Source: JBEBBU01 sp041158225 (GTDB taxonomy: Bacteria > Pseudomonadota > Gammaproteobacteria > Methylococcales > Methylococcaceae). Taken from it: DNA of 10,223 bases. The stretch is from NCBI GenBank assembly GCA_041158225.1, contig JBEBBU010000002.1:1-10223 (forward strand), in the 5' to 3' direction. The position numbers were made by a program, and so were the translations under genes. The notes beneath the pieces were generated by a model, which searched no databases, was not told the DNA's origin, and saw nothing but the letters and a program-made list of their open reading frames with translations. This document shows positions 1 to 8,158 of this stretch, in pieces; the first letter of the stretch is position 1; each line of letters starts with the position of its first letter.

Positions 1-195
1 ATCGCTGCCCAGTTTCAGATCCCTGACCTCGGCTTCAAGTGCGGCATTGCGCTGCTGACGCTTTTCTACTTCAGTTCTCAGTGTTTCAATGCGTCCCTGC
101 ATCCGGTGAAGAGCCAGCAGGTTACCATCACCGAACCAGAGTCGGTATTGCAACAGTACGGTCAGTGCGACCAGTGCAAGCACAACTTTTTTCAT
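1..195 (-). CDS. ftsB: Cell division protein FtsB (partial, C-terminus outside window)
   Basis: This is a small bitopic inner-membrane protein of the divisome, which forms the FtsQLB complex that activates septal peptidoglycan synthesis. The 65 codons present start at ATG 195 and run off the left edge. The N-terminus is MKKVVLALVALTVLLQYRLW: a short cytoplasmic stub, one membrane segment (about residues 3-16), then the conserved LQYRLWFGDG juxtamembrane motif that marks FtsB. From about residue 30 a charged heptad-like stretch (LHRMQGRIETLRTEVEKR) forms the periplasmic coiled coil that pairs with FtsL. The gene lies 38 bases downstream of eno, the usual eno-ftsB order of gammaproteobacteria. 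No strong Shine-Dalgarno is visible before the ATG, which suggests translation from the eno transcript. Family proteins are about 90-105 residues, so roughly a third is missing. The call rests on the motif plus the neighbourhood. Confidence 0.93.
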   Translation of the reverse strand, partial: MKKVVLALVALTVLLQYRLWFGDGNLLALHRMQGRIETLRTEVEKRQQRNAALEAEVRDLKLGSD

Positions 196-233
196 CAGTG
201 TCCAGTTCAAAGCCAACAGCTACGTTTTGTGTG

Positions 234-1520
234 TCAGCCCGGAAACCTTGAAAAGGCACTACGCCCTGCGTAGACGGCCTGATCACCCAGTTCATACTCT
301 ATGGCCAGCAGGCGATTGTACTTGGCGACTCTGTCGGAGCGGCTCAGTGATCCTGTCTTGATCTGGCCCGCTGATGTCGCCACGGCCAGATCTGCAATGG
401 TCGTGTCTTCAGTTTCACCAGACCGATGGGAAATGATGGCGTTATAGCCATGCTGTCTTGCAAGCGATATGGCTTCCAGCGTTTCAGTCAGGGTACCAAT
501 CTGGTTGACCTTGATCAGGATGGCATTGGCAACACCTTGATCAATGCCGTCGCGCAGAATCACGGGGTTAGTGACGAAGAGATCATCTCCTACCAGCTGT
601 CGACTGTTGCCCAACTGATCCGTGAGGCGCTTCCATCCGGCCCAGTCATTTTCCGCCATGCCGTCTTCAATGCTGAGAATCGGATAGCGTGAGCACCAGT
701 CTGCGAGGTACTGGCAGAATCCATCTGAATCGAGACTGCGTCCTTCAGAGGTCAGGCAGTAGCGATCACCACTATAAAACTCCGAACTGGCAACATCCAG
801 ACCCAGCCAGATGTCTTCTCCCGGGCGATACCCAGCCTGTTCTATGGCCTGAAGTATCATCGTGATGGCTGCTTCGTTACCAGGAAGGTTGGGAGCAAAT
901 CCACCTTCATCGCCTACTGTGGTCGCAAAGCCGTTTTTCTTGAGTACGCTTTTGAGTGAGTGAAAGATTTCAGTACCGTAGCGGAGGGCTTCGCTGAAGC
1001 TTGGTGCGCCTACGGGGAGGATCATGAACTCCTGCAGATCCAGACTGTTATCGGCGTGGGCTCCACCATTGATGATATTCATCATGGGAACTGGCAGAAT
1101 AAACGATTCATCGCGGTGCAGATGGCGATACAGCGGCTGTCCATCTGATGCGGCCGCAGCATGAGCGCTGGCCAGAGATACGGCAAGCAGTGCATTGGCG
1201 CCGAGATGGCTTTTGTTGGCGGTGCCGTCCAGGGCAATGAGGCGCGCATCCAGTTCTGACTGGAAAGAGGCATCCATGCCGATGATTGCCGGCTGGATAA
1301 TATCTGTAATGTGGGTAATGGCCTTCCTGACGCCCTTGCCGTTGTAACGGTAAGGATCCCCGTCTCTCAGTTCTATGGCTTCCCTGCTGCCTGTGGAGGC
1401 ACCCGAGGGCACCATCGCAGTTCCCTTTGCACCATTTTCAAGTATGACGGTGGCTGCAATGGTTGGGTTGCCTCTTGAATCAAGAATTTCCTGTGCCTGG
1501 ATTCCAGTGATCTTGCTCAT
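234..1520 (-). CDS. eno: Enolase (phosphopyruvate hydratase)
   Basis: Enolase interconverts 2-phosphoglycerate and phosphoenolpyruvate in the cytoplasm and needs Mg2+. It can also belong to the RNA degradosome. The 428-residue product has the full family length. Visible hallmarks are the N-terminal loop PSGASTGSRE (38-47), MNIINGGAHADN (147-158, His155), Glu164 and Glu205 (GDEGG), metal ligands Asp242, Glu285 (SIEDG) and Asp312 (VGDDLF), catalytic Lys337, SHRSGETED (364-372) and Lys388 (GQIKTGS). All key residues are present, so it should be active. A GTG lies one codon upstream (1523), but the AGAGGT Shine-Dalgarno is correctly spaced for ATG 1520 and too close for the GTG. It starts 28 bases after the kdsA stop and is followed by ftsB. 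In methanotrophs it serves lower glycolysis and gluconeogenesis downstream of formaldehyde assimilation (inference from context). Confidence 0.98.
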   Translation of the reverse strand: MSKITGIQAQEILDSRGNPTIAATVILENGAKGTAMVPSGASTGSREAIELRDGDPYRYNGKGVRKAITHITDIIQPAIIGMDASFQSELDARLIALDGTANKSHLGANALLAVSLASAHAAAASDGQPLYRHLHRDESFILPVPMMNIINGGAHADNSLDLQEFMILPVGAPSFSEALRYGTEIFHSLKSVLKKNGFATTVGDEGGFAPNLPGNEAAITMILQAIEQAGYRPGEDIWLGLDVASSEFYSGDRYCLTSEGRSLDSDGFCQYLADWCSRYPILSIEDGMAENDWAGWKRLTDQLGNSRQLVGDDLFVTNPVILRDGIDQGVANAILIKVNQIGTLTETLEAISLARQHGYNAIISHRSGETEDTTIADLAVATSAGQIKTGSLSRSDRVAKYNRLLAIEYELGDQAVYAGRSAFSRFPG

Positions 1521-1525
1521 CACTT

Positions 1526-1531
1526 ACCTCT
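1526..1531 (-). promoter_or_regulatory. Ribosome binding site of eno
   Basis: On the minus strand this reads AGAGGT, followed by 5 bases and then ATG at 1520. The spacing selects the ATG and not the in-frame GTG at 1523, which would be only 2 bases from the motif. Confidence 0.7.
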
Positions 1532-1548
1532 GATTAAGTTGTCTGAAA

Positions 1549-2394
1549 TTACAGGAATGATGCTGACTTGACGTGCCGGTCAAGGTTTATCAGTACTTCC
1601 AGTAGTTCCTGCATGCAAGCCAGAGGCCATGAATTGGGACCATCGCTCAGTGCACGATCAGGATCCGGGTGCGTTTCCATGAATAGTCCGGCAATCCCTG
1701 CAGCAACTGCTGCTCTGGCAAGCGCCGGGATGAATTCTCTCTGACCACCTGATGCGTGTCCCTGGCCACCCGGAAGCTGTACTGAATGCGTAGCATCAAA
1801 AACGACCGGGCATCGTGTTTCACGCATGACGATCAGGGAGCGTATATCAGTGACCAGGTTGTTATACCCAAAGCTGGCTCCGCGTTCGCATACCATGATG
1901 GACGGGTTGCCCGTCTGTCTGGCTTTTTCTGCCACATGTTTCATGTCCCATGGCGCGAGAAACTGGCCTTTCTTGATATTGACAGGTAGTCCGGTAGCAG
2001 CAACGGCACTGATGAAATCAGTCTGGCGACAGAGAAATGCGGGTGTCTGAAGAACGCTGACAACGCTGGCAACTTCGTCGAGAGGCGTGTATTCGTGTAC
2101 ATCGGTCAGGACAGGAACGCCAATCTGCTGTTTGACCTTTTCCAGAATGCGCAGACCTTGCTCAAGCCCGGGGCCGCGATAACTGCTGTGAGAAGACCGG
2201 TTAGCCTTGTCAAAGGATGACTTATAGATGAATGGTATGCCAAGTTTGCCGGCCATTTCCTTGAGTGTGCCGGCGGTATCCAGTGCCAGCTGTTCAGACT
2301 CAATCACACAGGTGCCGGCGATCAGGAACAGCGGATGATCCAGGCCTGCCCTGAAGCCGCAAAGGTCGATGCTGGGGTTGGATGACTGGTTCAT
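1549..2394 (-). CDS. kdsA: 3-deoxy-8-phosphooctulonate synthase (KDO-8-P synthase), metal-dependent type
   Basis: KdsA condenses phosphoenolpyruvate with arabinose 5-phosphate to KDO 8-phosphate, the committed step to the KDO sugar of lipopolysaccharide inner core. The 281-residue protein carries IAGTCVIESE (25-34), the KSSFDKANRSS active-site loop (58-68), RGPGLEQG, TDVHE (97-101), FLCRQTD (120-126), NIKKGQFLAPWDM (139-151), DATHSVQLPGG (200-210) and METHPDPDRALSD (239-251). Cys29, His203, Glu240 and Asp251 match the metal site of the Aquifex-type class II enzyme, each offset by exactly 18 from the Aquifex numbering I recall (11/185/222/233). The Escherichia coli class has Asn at the Cys position. 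The ATG at 2394 overlaps the pyrG stop as ATGA, implying translational coupling. An in-frame ATG at 2403 would leave only about 2 bases after the GGAG motif, so 2394 is preferred, though its spacing (about 11) is long. eno follows. Confidence 0.97.
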   Translation of the reverse strand: MNQSSNPSIDLCGFRAGLDHPLFLIAGTCVIESEQLALDTAGTLKEMAGKLGIPFIYKSSFDKANRSSHSSYRGPGLEQGLRILEKVKQQIGVPVLTDVHEYTPLDEVASVVSVLQTPAFLCRQTDFISAVAATGLPVNIKKGQFLAPWDMKHVAEKARQTGNPSIMVCERGASFGYNNLVTDIRSLIVMRETRCPVVFDATHSVQLPGGQGHASGGQREFIPALARAAVAAGIAGLFMETHPDPDRALSDGPNSWPLACMQELLEVLINLDRHVKSASFL

Positions 2395-4028
2395 GAACAG
2401 CATTGCTCCGGATGAGTCAGACGGGCAGCCTGGATGAATCCGCTGAAAAGCGGGTGGCCGGTCCGAGGGGTTGAGGTAAATTCAGGATGAAACTGGCATG
2501 CAAGGAACCAGGGGTGTCCGGGCAGTTCTACCATTTCCACCAGACGGCCATCAACGGATCTGCCGGGGAATGACATGCCGGCTGCCTGCAGTTTTTCCAG
2601 ATAGGCGTTGTTGAACTCATAACGGTGGCGGTGACGTTCAATGATCATGTCCCGGCCGTAAGTCTTTTGTGCCAGTGAGCCTTTCTCAAGCTGACATTCC
2701 TGAGCTCCGAGGCGCATGGTGCCACCCAGATCGCTCTGGGCATTCCGCTGTTCGATCTGGCCAGATGCATCCTGCCATTCGGTAATGAGGCCGATGACCG
2801 GGTGTGCAGGCTGTGGCTGGAATTCGGTGCTGTGCGCGCCGGTGAGACCTGCAACATGTCGTGCAAATTCAATGACCGCAACCTGCATGCCAAGGCATAT
2901 GCCAAGGTAGGGCAGGGCATGTTCGCGTGCGTAGCGTACTGCTGCAATCTTGCCTTCAATGCCGCGTTCACCAAAGCCACCGGGAACCAGAATGGCATCT
3001 GCGCCGTCCAGTAACTGAGCGCCCTGTGTTTCTATGTCTTCAGAGTCAATGAAGCGGATGTTGACATGGGTTCTTGTCTGTATGCCAGCATGCAGGAGAG
3101 CCTCGGTCAGTGATTTATAGGCATCAGAATGGTTGACATATTTGCCTACCATGGCCACGGTGACATCTCTCTCGGGGCTTTCTATGGCAGAAACGACGGA
3201 TTCCCATTCTTCCAGATTGGCAGGTGGAGCATCAAGACGCAGGCGTCGCACCACGATATCATCCAGACCCTGCTCATGCAGCAGCAGGGGAATGCGGTAA
3301 ATGGTATCGGCATCTACCGCTGAAATAACAGCATTTTCCTGCACATTGGTAAACAGTGCTATCTTGCGGCGCTCACTTTCAGGCAACTGTTTTTCAGAAC
3401 GGCAGATCAGGATGTCAGGCTGAATACCAATGGAGCGGAGTTCTTTGACTGAATGCTGGGTGGGCTTGGTTTTAAGTTCACCGGCGCTTGGAATCCAGGG
3501 AACCAGTGTCAGATGAATGAACAGGCAGCGCTCCTGGCCAAGTTCAACACCCATCTGCCGGATGGCCTCAAGGAAAGGCAGTGACTCTATATCACCAACG
3601 GTGCCGCCAATTTCGATCAGGGCAACATCAGATCCCTCGCCGCTTGCCTGGATGACCCGCTTGATTTCGTCCGTGATGTGAGGAATGACCTGCACTGTTG
3701 CCCCCAGATATTCGCCACGACGCTCGCGGCGAATGACCTGTTCATAGATCTGGCCCGTTGTAAAATTGTTGGCCTTGCTGGTGCGTGAACGCAGAAAACG
3801 CTCGTAATGACCGAGGTCAAGGTCGGTTTCGGCACCGTCATCGGTGACAAATACCTCGCCATGCTGGAAGGGGCTCATCGTGCCTGGATCCACATTAATG
3901 TAGGGGTCCAGTTTGGTCATGGTGACCTTCAGCTGTCTGGCTTCAAGAATAGCGGCAAGAGAAGACGCTGAAATCCCTTTACCCAGTGACGATACAACGC
4001 CACCGGTGATGAAAATGTATTTTGTCAT
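2391..4028 (-). CDS. pyrG: CTP synthase (glutamine-hydrolysing)
   Basis: PyrG makes CTP from UTP, ATP and glutamine-derived ammonia, the last step of pyrimidine nucleotide synthesis. Starting at ATG 4028 gives 545 residues, the same length as the E. coli enzyme. The N-terminal synthetase domain opens with MTKYIFITGGVVSSLGKG (P-loop) and includes KLDPYINVDPGTMSP (39-53), GEVFVTDDGAETDLDLGHYE and KTKPTQHSVKEL (187-197). The C-terminal class I glutaminase domain shows the nucleophile Cys378 in YLGICLGMQ and the His514/Glu516 pair in CQFHPEF. All catalytic residues are intact. No Shine-Dalgarno is seen before 4028. A TTG at 4058 would add ten residues not typical of the family, so it was not chosen. 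The gene lies 42 bases after tilS, and its stop overlaps the kdsA start by 4 bases. Confidence 0.98.
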   Translation of the reverse strand: MTKYIFITGGVVSSLGKGISASSLAAILEARQLKVTMTKLDPYINVDPGTMSPFQHGEVFVTDDGAETDLDLGHYERFLRSRTSKANNFTTGQIYEQVIRRERRGEYLGATVQVIPHITDEIKRVIQASGEGSDVALIEIGGTVGDIESLPFLEAIRQMGVELGQERCLFIHLTLVPWIPSAGELKTKPTQHSVKELRSIGIQPDILICRSEKQLPESERRKIALFTNVQENAVISAVDADTIYRIPLLLHEQGLDDIVVRRLRLDAPPANLEEWESVVSAIESPERDVTVAMVGKYVNHSDAYKSLTEALLHAGIQTRTHVNIRFIDSEDIETQGAQLLDGADAILVPGGFGERGIEGKIAAVRYAREHALPYLGICLGMQVAVIEFARHVAGLTGAHSTEFQPQPAHPVIGLITEWQDASGQIEQRNAQSDLGGTMRLGAQECQLEKGSLAQKTYGRDMIIERHRHRYEFNNAYLEKLQAAGMSFPGRSVDGRLVEMVELPGHPWFLACQFHPEFTSTPRTGHPLFSGFIQAARLTHPEQCCS

Positions 4029-4070
4029 GGGGGTCGAGGTGGACAGATCAGTATTCAATCTTCGTGGATT

Positions 4071-5465
4071 CTAGCGCAATTCGGGCCAGAAGTCGAAGCG
4101 CATTGCCGCTTCCGGATGATGCCAGACAATATGCGGGGCTTTATGGCTAGCCATGTGGAGGGTGGATTTCCGGTGAGGGCTGGCCAGAGTCACGATTTCA
4201 TTGTCTACACACAGTAGTGGCCAGTCATCGCGTTGCCATGGCGGAATGCGGTATGCCTGGAAAGCATGGCTAAGGAGCTGGTGTCGGCCATTGCCCAGCA
4301 GGATGCGGTCTCCCTGGCGCCGGTAGCGGATACATATATGATGACTGTTCCAGTAGTCCGTACTTTTCCCGACCTGTTCTGGTGGTGCGATAACCTCAAG
4401 CTTTCCTTGGTGTGGGCCTAGATCCAGAGCGTCAGGCGTTGCCCAGTACACAGGTGTATCCAGAACATGGGGGGCAGGTGTGCCGCCGGGAATCAGGAAG
4501 ATATGACCGTCATAGCGGCGAAATTCCCCCTGAGACCACTGCAGGCACGGGTTTCTGTCGACGGCTGCCTGGATGAAACCGTCAAGCAGCTCTGCAATGA
4601 TACGCTGGGATGGCATTTTCAGATGCTGGTTCCCCAGCCAGGCCCTGATGGCTAGCGCCTGCTCCTGCCGTGATAATTTCTGCAGCTGCTGGATGTTCAT
4701 GCGCAGGGGGGAGGTGAGAAGGTGTCTGAGCTGATCCCGTCCGTACATCTGCATATGCAAGGCCGACTCAGCGCAAAGTTTTGCGGAACGGGCGAGTGTA
4801 GATGTTAGTGCCGGCCAGCGTCTGCGCAGAATGGGGATAACTTGCAGTCTCAGATAGTTGCGGTCATAGTCTGACTGCAGGTTACTGGGATCATCCAGCC
4901 AGCTGATCTTATGCCTTAGCGCATAAGTGTGTATGTCGTGCCGGGTGGTGTTCAGCAGAGGGCGGGCCAGATGGCCGCAGCCAAAGGCGGTAAAGTCTGC
5001 CATGGACGCAAGGCCAGTAGGTCCGGCTCCCCTTAGTAACTGAAGTAACAGTGTTTCAGCCTGATCATCCTGGTGTTGTGCAGTGACCAGGCAGTCGCCA
5101 TGCTGTATCAGTCCTGTAAGGCTTCCGTAACGCGCTTTTCTTGCGGCATCCTCAGGACTTTCGCCTGGTTGATGGCGCCCATCCACCTCTACCAGCTGAA
5201 AGGCAACACCCAGTATGGCAGCCGTGCGGGCACAGTGATCGGCCCAGATGGTTGCGTCAGGATGTATCCCATGATTGACATGGATCGCAGTCAGTTGCCG
5301 TAAGCTTCCATGAAAAGCCTGGGCGAACAGGTGCAGGAGCACGGAGGAGTCCATGCCCCCGCTGAAAGCGATCCAGTAGTGTTGCAGAGGCTGGTGGAGA
5401 TGGAAAAAATTCTCGATCAGTTCTGGCCCCAGCGTCTGTTCCGGGCGGGAGCGTGACGGTTTCAG
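4071..5465 (-). CDS. tilS: tRNA(Ile)-lysidine synthase TilS, probable non-AUG start
   Basis: TilS attaches lysine to cytidine 34 of the tRNA-Ile CAU anticodon using ATP, which switches decoding from AUG to AUA; it is normally essential. The PP-loop ATP-binding motif AFSGGMDSS is encoded at about 5345-5368, followed by IHVNHGIHPDA, VTAQHQDDQAETLLLQLLRGAG and YDRNYLRLQVIPIL. A C-terminal TilS domain contains RYRRQGDRIL. The first ATG in frame (5354) is the Met inside SGGMDS and would destroy the motif. Between it and the upstream stop (5481-5483) there is no ATG, GTG or TTG. CTG 5465 overlaps the accA stop (CTGA) and has GAGG about 10 bases upstream, giving 464 residues. CTG 5432 has GGAA 6 bases upstream and would give 453. 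The boundary shown is the outer option. The alternative is a base error near the 5' end. Identity is secure; the start is not. Confidence 0.9.
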   Translation of the reverse strand: MKPSRSRPEQTLGPELIENFFHLHQPLQHYWIAFSGGMDSSVLLHLFAQAFHGSLRQLTAIHVNHGIHPDATIWADHCARTAAILGVAFQLVEVDGRHQPGESPEDAARKARYGSLTGLIQHGDCLVTAQHQDDQAETLLLQLLRGAGPTGLASMADFTAFGCGHLARPLLNTTRHDIHTYALRHKISWLDDPSNLQSDYDRNYLRLQVIPILRRRWPALTSTLARSAKLCAESALHMQMYGRDQLRHLLTSPLRMNIQQLQKLSRQEQALAIRAWLGNQHLKMPSQRIIAELLDGFIQAAVDRNPCLQWSQGEFRRYDGHIFLIPGGTPAPHVLDTPVYWATPDALDLGPHQGKLEVIAPPEQVGKSTDYWNSHHICIRYRRQGDRILLGNGRHQLLSHAFQAYRIPPWQRDDWPLLCVDNEIVTLASPHRKSTLHMASHKAPHIVWHHPEAAMRFDFWPELR

Positions 5466-6430
5466 GACGCCATCGCCTCGTCAAACATACCGTAGCTCAT
5501 CAGTTTTTCCTGACGTTTCTCCAGCAGGTTGTCGAGTGGTATTTTTTGTAGTTCCCTGATGTTTCTGAGCAGGGCAGATTTAAGATTTTCGGCTATCTGC
5601 AGGCGGTTGCGATGGGCGCCACCCAACGGCTCTGGAATGATTTCATCAACAAGATTCAGTTCCATCAGGCGATCGGAAGTGATCCCCATGGCTTCGGCAG
5701 CCAGCGCGGCTTTGTCAGCGCTTTTCCACAGGATGGATGCGCAGCCTTCAGGTGAGATGACAGAATAGGTGCTGTACTGGAGCATCATGATGCGGTCGCC
5801 AACGCCGATGGCCAGGGCGCCACCTGAGCCTCCTTCGCCAATGATTGTGCAGATGACGGGTATATTCAGTCTGGACATTTCAAAAAGATTGCGTGCGATG
5901 GCTTCACTCTGGCCCCGCTCTTCGGCACCAATGCCAGGGTAGGCTCCTGGCGTATCAATAAAACACAGCAGGGGGAGTCTGAATCGTTCGGCCATATGCA
6001 TCAGTCGCAGCGCCTTGCGGTAGCCTTCCGGTCTTGGCATGCCAAAATTTCTGTGGATTTTTTCCTTGGTGTCGCGGCCTTTCTGTTGGCCTATGATCAT
6101 GACAGGGATCTGATTGATGCGGGCAAGTCCGCCCACGATGGCAGGGTCGTCAGCAAAGGTCCGGTCGCCGTGCAGTTCGTGGAACTCGTCAAACACGGTT
6201 TCAATATAGTCCAGCATGTAAGGCCGCTGCGGATGACGGGAAATCTGTGATATCTGCCATGCGCTGAGCGAACTGAACAGGGATTCTGTCAGCTTGTGGC
6301 TTTTTTCTTCCAGTTTGCTGATTTCATCATTGATGTTGATCTCGTTATCGAAACCGACACGGCGAAGTTCCTCGATTTTGGCTTCAAGCTCGGCGATCGG
6401 TTGTTCAAAGTCAAGAAATTTCAGATCCAT
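5462..6430 (-). CDS. accA: Acetyl-CoA carboxylase carboxyltransferase subunit alpha
   Basis: AccA pairs with AccD as the carboxyltransferase that moves CO2 from carboxybiotin on AccB to acetyl-CoA, giving malonyl-CoA for fatty-acid synthesis. The 322-residue protein (E. coli about 319) opens with the typical MDLKFLDFEQPIAELEAKIE helix. The crotonase-like carboxyltransferase core then shows RPYMLDYIE, ELHGDR, GQQKGRDTKEK (114-124), NFGMPRPEGYRKALRLM, FIDTPGAYPGIGAEERGQ and the oxyanion GEGGSGGALAIGVGD. YSVISPEGCASILWK follows. Nothing appears missing. The ATG at 6430 has no clean Shine-Dalgarno. The gene starts 35 bases after the hydrolase gene, and its TGA overlaps the possible CTG start of tilS. 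Adjacent accA and tilS are common in gammaproteobacteria. Confidence 0.98.
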   Translation of the reverse strand: MDLKFLDFEQPIAELEAKIEELRRVGFDNEININDEISKLEEKSHKLTESLFSSLSAWQISQISRHPQRPYMLDYIETVFDEFHELHGDRTFADDPAIVGGLARINQIPVMIIGQQKGRDTKEKIHRNFGMPRPEGYRKALRLMHMAERFRLPLLCFIDTPGAYPGIGAEERGQSEAIARNLFEMSRLNIPVICTIIGEGGSGGALAIGVGDRIMMLQYSTYSVISPEGCASILWKSADKAALAAEAMGITSDRLMELNLVDEIIPEPLGGAHRNRLQIAENLKSALLRNIRELQKIPLDNLLEKRQEKLMSYGMFDEAMAS

Positions 6431-6465
6431 GGTGTTTTGTGCCGGGTAGTGTGATTCATGTCTGA

Positions 6466-7185
6466 TTATTTTAACACTTCATCGAGGAAACGTTGCATGC
6501 TTTCCCAGGCTCTGGTAGCGGCGCGCTCATTGTAAACGGTTCCAAAATCCGGATTGTATGCTTCAGGATTGGTAAATGCGTGAACGGTTCCGCCATAGGC
6601 GTGGATCTGCCAGTCAGCACCTGCCATTGTCAGTTCATCTGCGAAACCTGCAAGCTGTTCTGGTGTGGCCATGGGGTCGTCATAGCCGTGCAGGGCAAGG
6701 ATGGCGGCACGGATGGCGGGTTTGGGAATGTTGTCAGGCGGGGTCAGCAGGCCATGAAAACTCACTGCGCCCCTGAAATTGGCTCCAGTTCTGGCAAGAT
6801 CCAGTACGGCAAGGCCGCCAAAACAGAAGCCGATGGCGGCAATGCGTGAGGCATCTACGCCAGGGATCTGCTTGATTGTTTCCAGTCCCAGTGCCATGCG
6901 GCTTTGCAGTTCGTTGCGGTTTTCCATAAGGGGCTTCATCAACGCCGCGTTTTCTTCTGGGTTTGAGCCCTTCGCGCCTTTACCGTAGAGATCTATGGCA
7001 AGGGCGGTATAGCCCATTTCGGCTAAAAGGCGTGCCTTGTTTTCTGCAAAGCTGTCTCGCCCGCCCCATGCATGTGCTACCAGCACACCCGGCCTGGAGG
7101 ATGGCGTGTCTGTCGGTTTATAGGCCAGAAAGCCATGAAAATCAATGGTGCCAGAAGAGTAGGCAATGGTCTTGGTCTGGATCAT
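6466..7185 (-). CDS. Dienelactone hydrolase family protein
   Basis: This is a predicted cytoplasmic alpha/beta-hydrolase of the DLH family, 239 residues from ATG 7185, with no signal peptide. The family signature is present: nucleophile elbow GFCFGG with Cys121, acid Asp170 in HGYDDP, and His202 in GTVHAFTNP, the order and spacing of the Cys-Asp-His triad. The strand-turn VLVAHAWGG (34-42) precedes the first helix. DLH proteins hydrolyse lactones or esters. True dienelactone hydrolases belong to chlorocatechol degradation, but no such pathway genes are in this window, so the substrate is unknown. The reading frame extends upstream to 7314, but that segment overlaps the CDF gene and lacks family resemblance, so MIQTKTIAYS is taken as the start. 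It begins 4 bases after the CDF stop, suggesting co-translation, and precedes accA by 35 bases. Confidence 0.9.
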   Translation of the reverse strand: MIQTKTIAYSSGTIDFHGFLAYKPTDTPSSRPGVLVAHAWGGRDSFAENKARLLAEMGYTALAIDLYGKGAKGSNPEENAALMKPLMENRNELQSRMALGLETIKQIPGVDASRIAAIGFCFGGLAVLDLARTGANFRGAVSFHGLLTPPDNIPKPAIRAAILALHGYDDPMATPEQLAGFADELTMAGADWQIHAYGGTVHAFTNPEAYNPDFGTVYNERAATRAWESMQRFLDEVLK

Positions 7186-7189
7186 GGCT

Positions 7190-8098
7190 TCAGTCTCTAT
7201 AGGGTTCGGGGTGGGCAAATGAAACAGGATCTTCAATGGGTTCAATATGCGTAATGACCACCAGATTGGGAATTTCATTCTGAATCCGGTTCTCAATCCG
7301 TTCTGCATGATCATGGGCGAGCTGGACTGTCCAGTTGCCAGGTACCAGCAGGTGCACTGTCATAAAGCGTTGCGAACCGGACTGGCGTGTTCTCATGTCG
7401 TGGAAGTGAACGCCTTCCTGGCGGAACTCGGCAAGCAGTGCGCGGATTTTACGGTTTTCCGAGGTCGGGAGTGTGCTGTCAAGCAGGCCGGATACCGAGC
7501 GACTGATAAGCTGCAGGCCCGCCCATATGATATTGGCCGCCACCAGTATGGCGACCGCCGGATCCATCCATAGCTGGCCGGTGATATCAGCAAGTGCGAC
7601 GCCGGCGACGACGCCTATGGATGACCAGACATCGCTCATGAGGTGTTTTCCATCAGCTTCCAGAACGATGGAATGGTGTCGCCTTGCGGCGCGGATCAGC
7701 ACTCTGGCCACCATGAGGTTGATGATGGTGGCAGCGCCGGTAATGGCAAAGCCTGTGTCAAGATTGAGGAGTTGATGTGGTAATGACAGGTGGTGCCAGG
7801 CATTCATGCCTATGCCGCCTGCTGCTGCCATGATCATGGCGCCTTCAAAGGCGCTGCCGAAATATTCAGCCTTGCCATGGCCGAAATGATGTTTGTCATC
7901 GGCTGGGCGTGCGGCAATGCGCAGGATGATCAGGGCGGCCAGCGCGGTTGCCAGGTTGACCAGTGATTCCAGTGCGTCCGAGAACAGCCCTGAAGACTGT
8001 GTCAGGTAAAATGCCGCGCCTTTCATGCTCATGGTCGTGATGGCTGCAAGAATGGAAAGCCATGCATAGGCTGTCAGACTGGGTGGTGTTTTATGCAT
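7190..8098 (-). CDS. Cation diffusion facilitator (YiiP/FieF-like) metal exporter
   Basis: This is a predicted inner-membrane divalent-cation/proton antiporter of the CDF family, 302 residues, with an N-terminal bundle of about six membrane segments and a cytoplasmic dimerisation domain from about 205. Family marks are SDALESLVN in the second membrane segment (40-48), PADDKHHFGHGKAEYFGS (65-82) and HLMSDVWSS in the fifth segment (His152, Asp156). The C-terminal domain matches YiiP in HDMRTRQSG, with potential metal ligands His233, His249, His262, His284 and Glu286. YiiP's Asp45/Asp49 pair of the transport site is replaced by Glu44 and Asn48, so the metal may differ from Zn. Fe, Mn or Zn are all possible, and copper handling is not implied. 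It follows fccB by 60 bases, precedes the DLH gene by 4, and has AGGAA about 11 bases before its ATG. Confidence 0.92.
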   Translation of the reverse strand: MHKTPPSLTAYAWLSILAAITTMSMKGAAFYLTQSSGLFSDALESLVNLATALAALIILRIAARPADDKHHFGHGKAEYFGSAFEGAMIMAAAGGIGMNAWHHLSLPHQLLNLDTGFAITGAATIINLMVARVLIRAARRHHSIVLEADGKHLMSDVWSSIGVVAGVALADITGQLWMDPAVAILVAANIIWAGLQLISRSVSGLLDSTLPTSENRKIRALLAEFRQEGVHFHDMRTRQSGSQRFMTVHLLVPGNWTVQLAHDHAERIENRIQNEIPNLVVITHIEPIEDPVSFAHPEPYRD

Positions 8099-8158
8099 GA
8101 GTTTGACGGTTCCTGAATCGCAATGAGCGGGAAGATTGGCGGCTATAGTCTGGCATAT

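Noticed and set aside
4029..4058. TTG at 4058 as an upstream start for pyrG
   Set aside because: It would add ten residues before the canonical MTKYIFITGG. Starting at 4028 gives exactly the 545-residue family length.
7186..7314. Longer start for the dienelactone hydrolase family gene
   Set aside because: The extra 43 residues overlap the CDF gene in another frame and do not resemble the family. MIQTKTIAYS is a typical DLH start.
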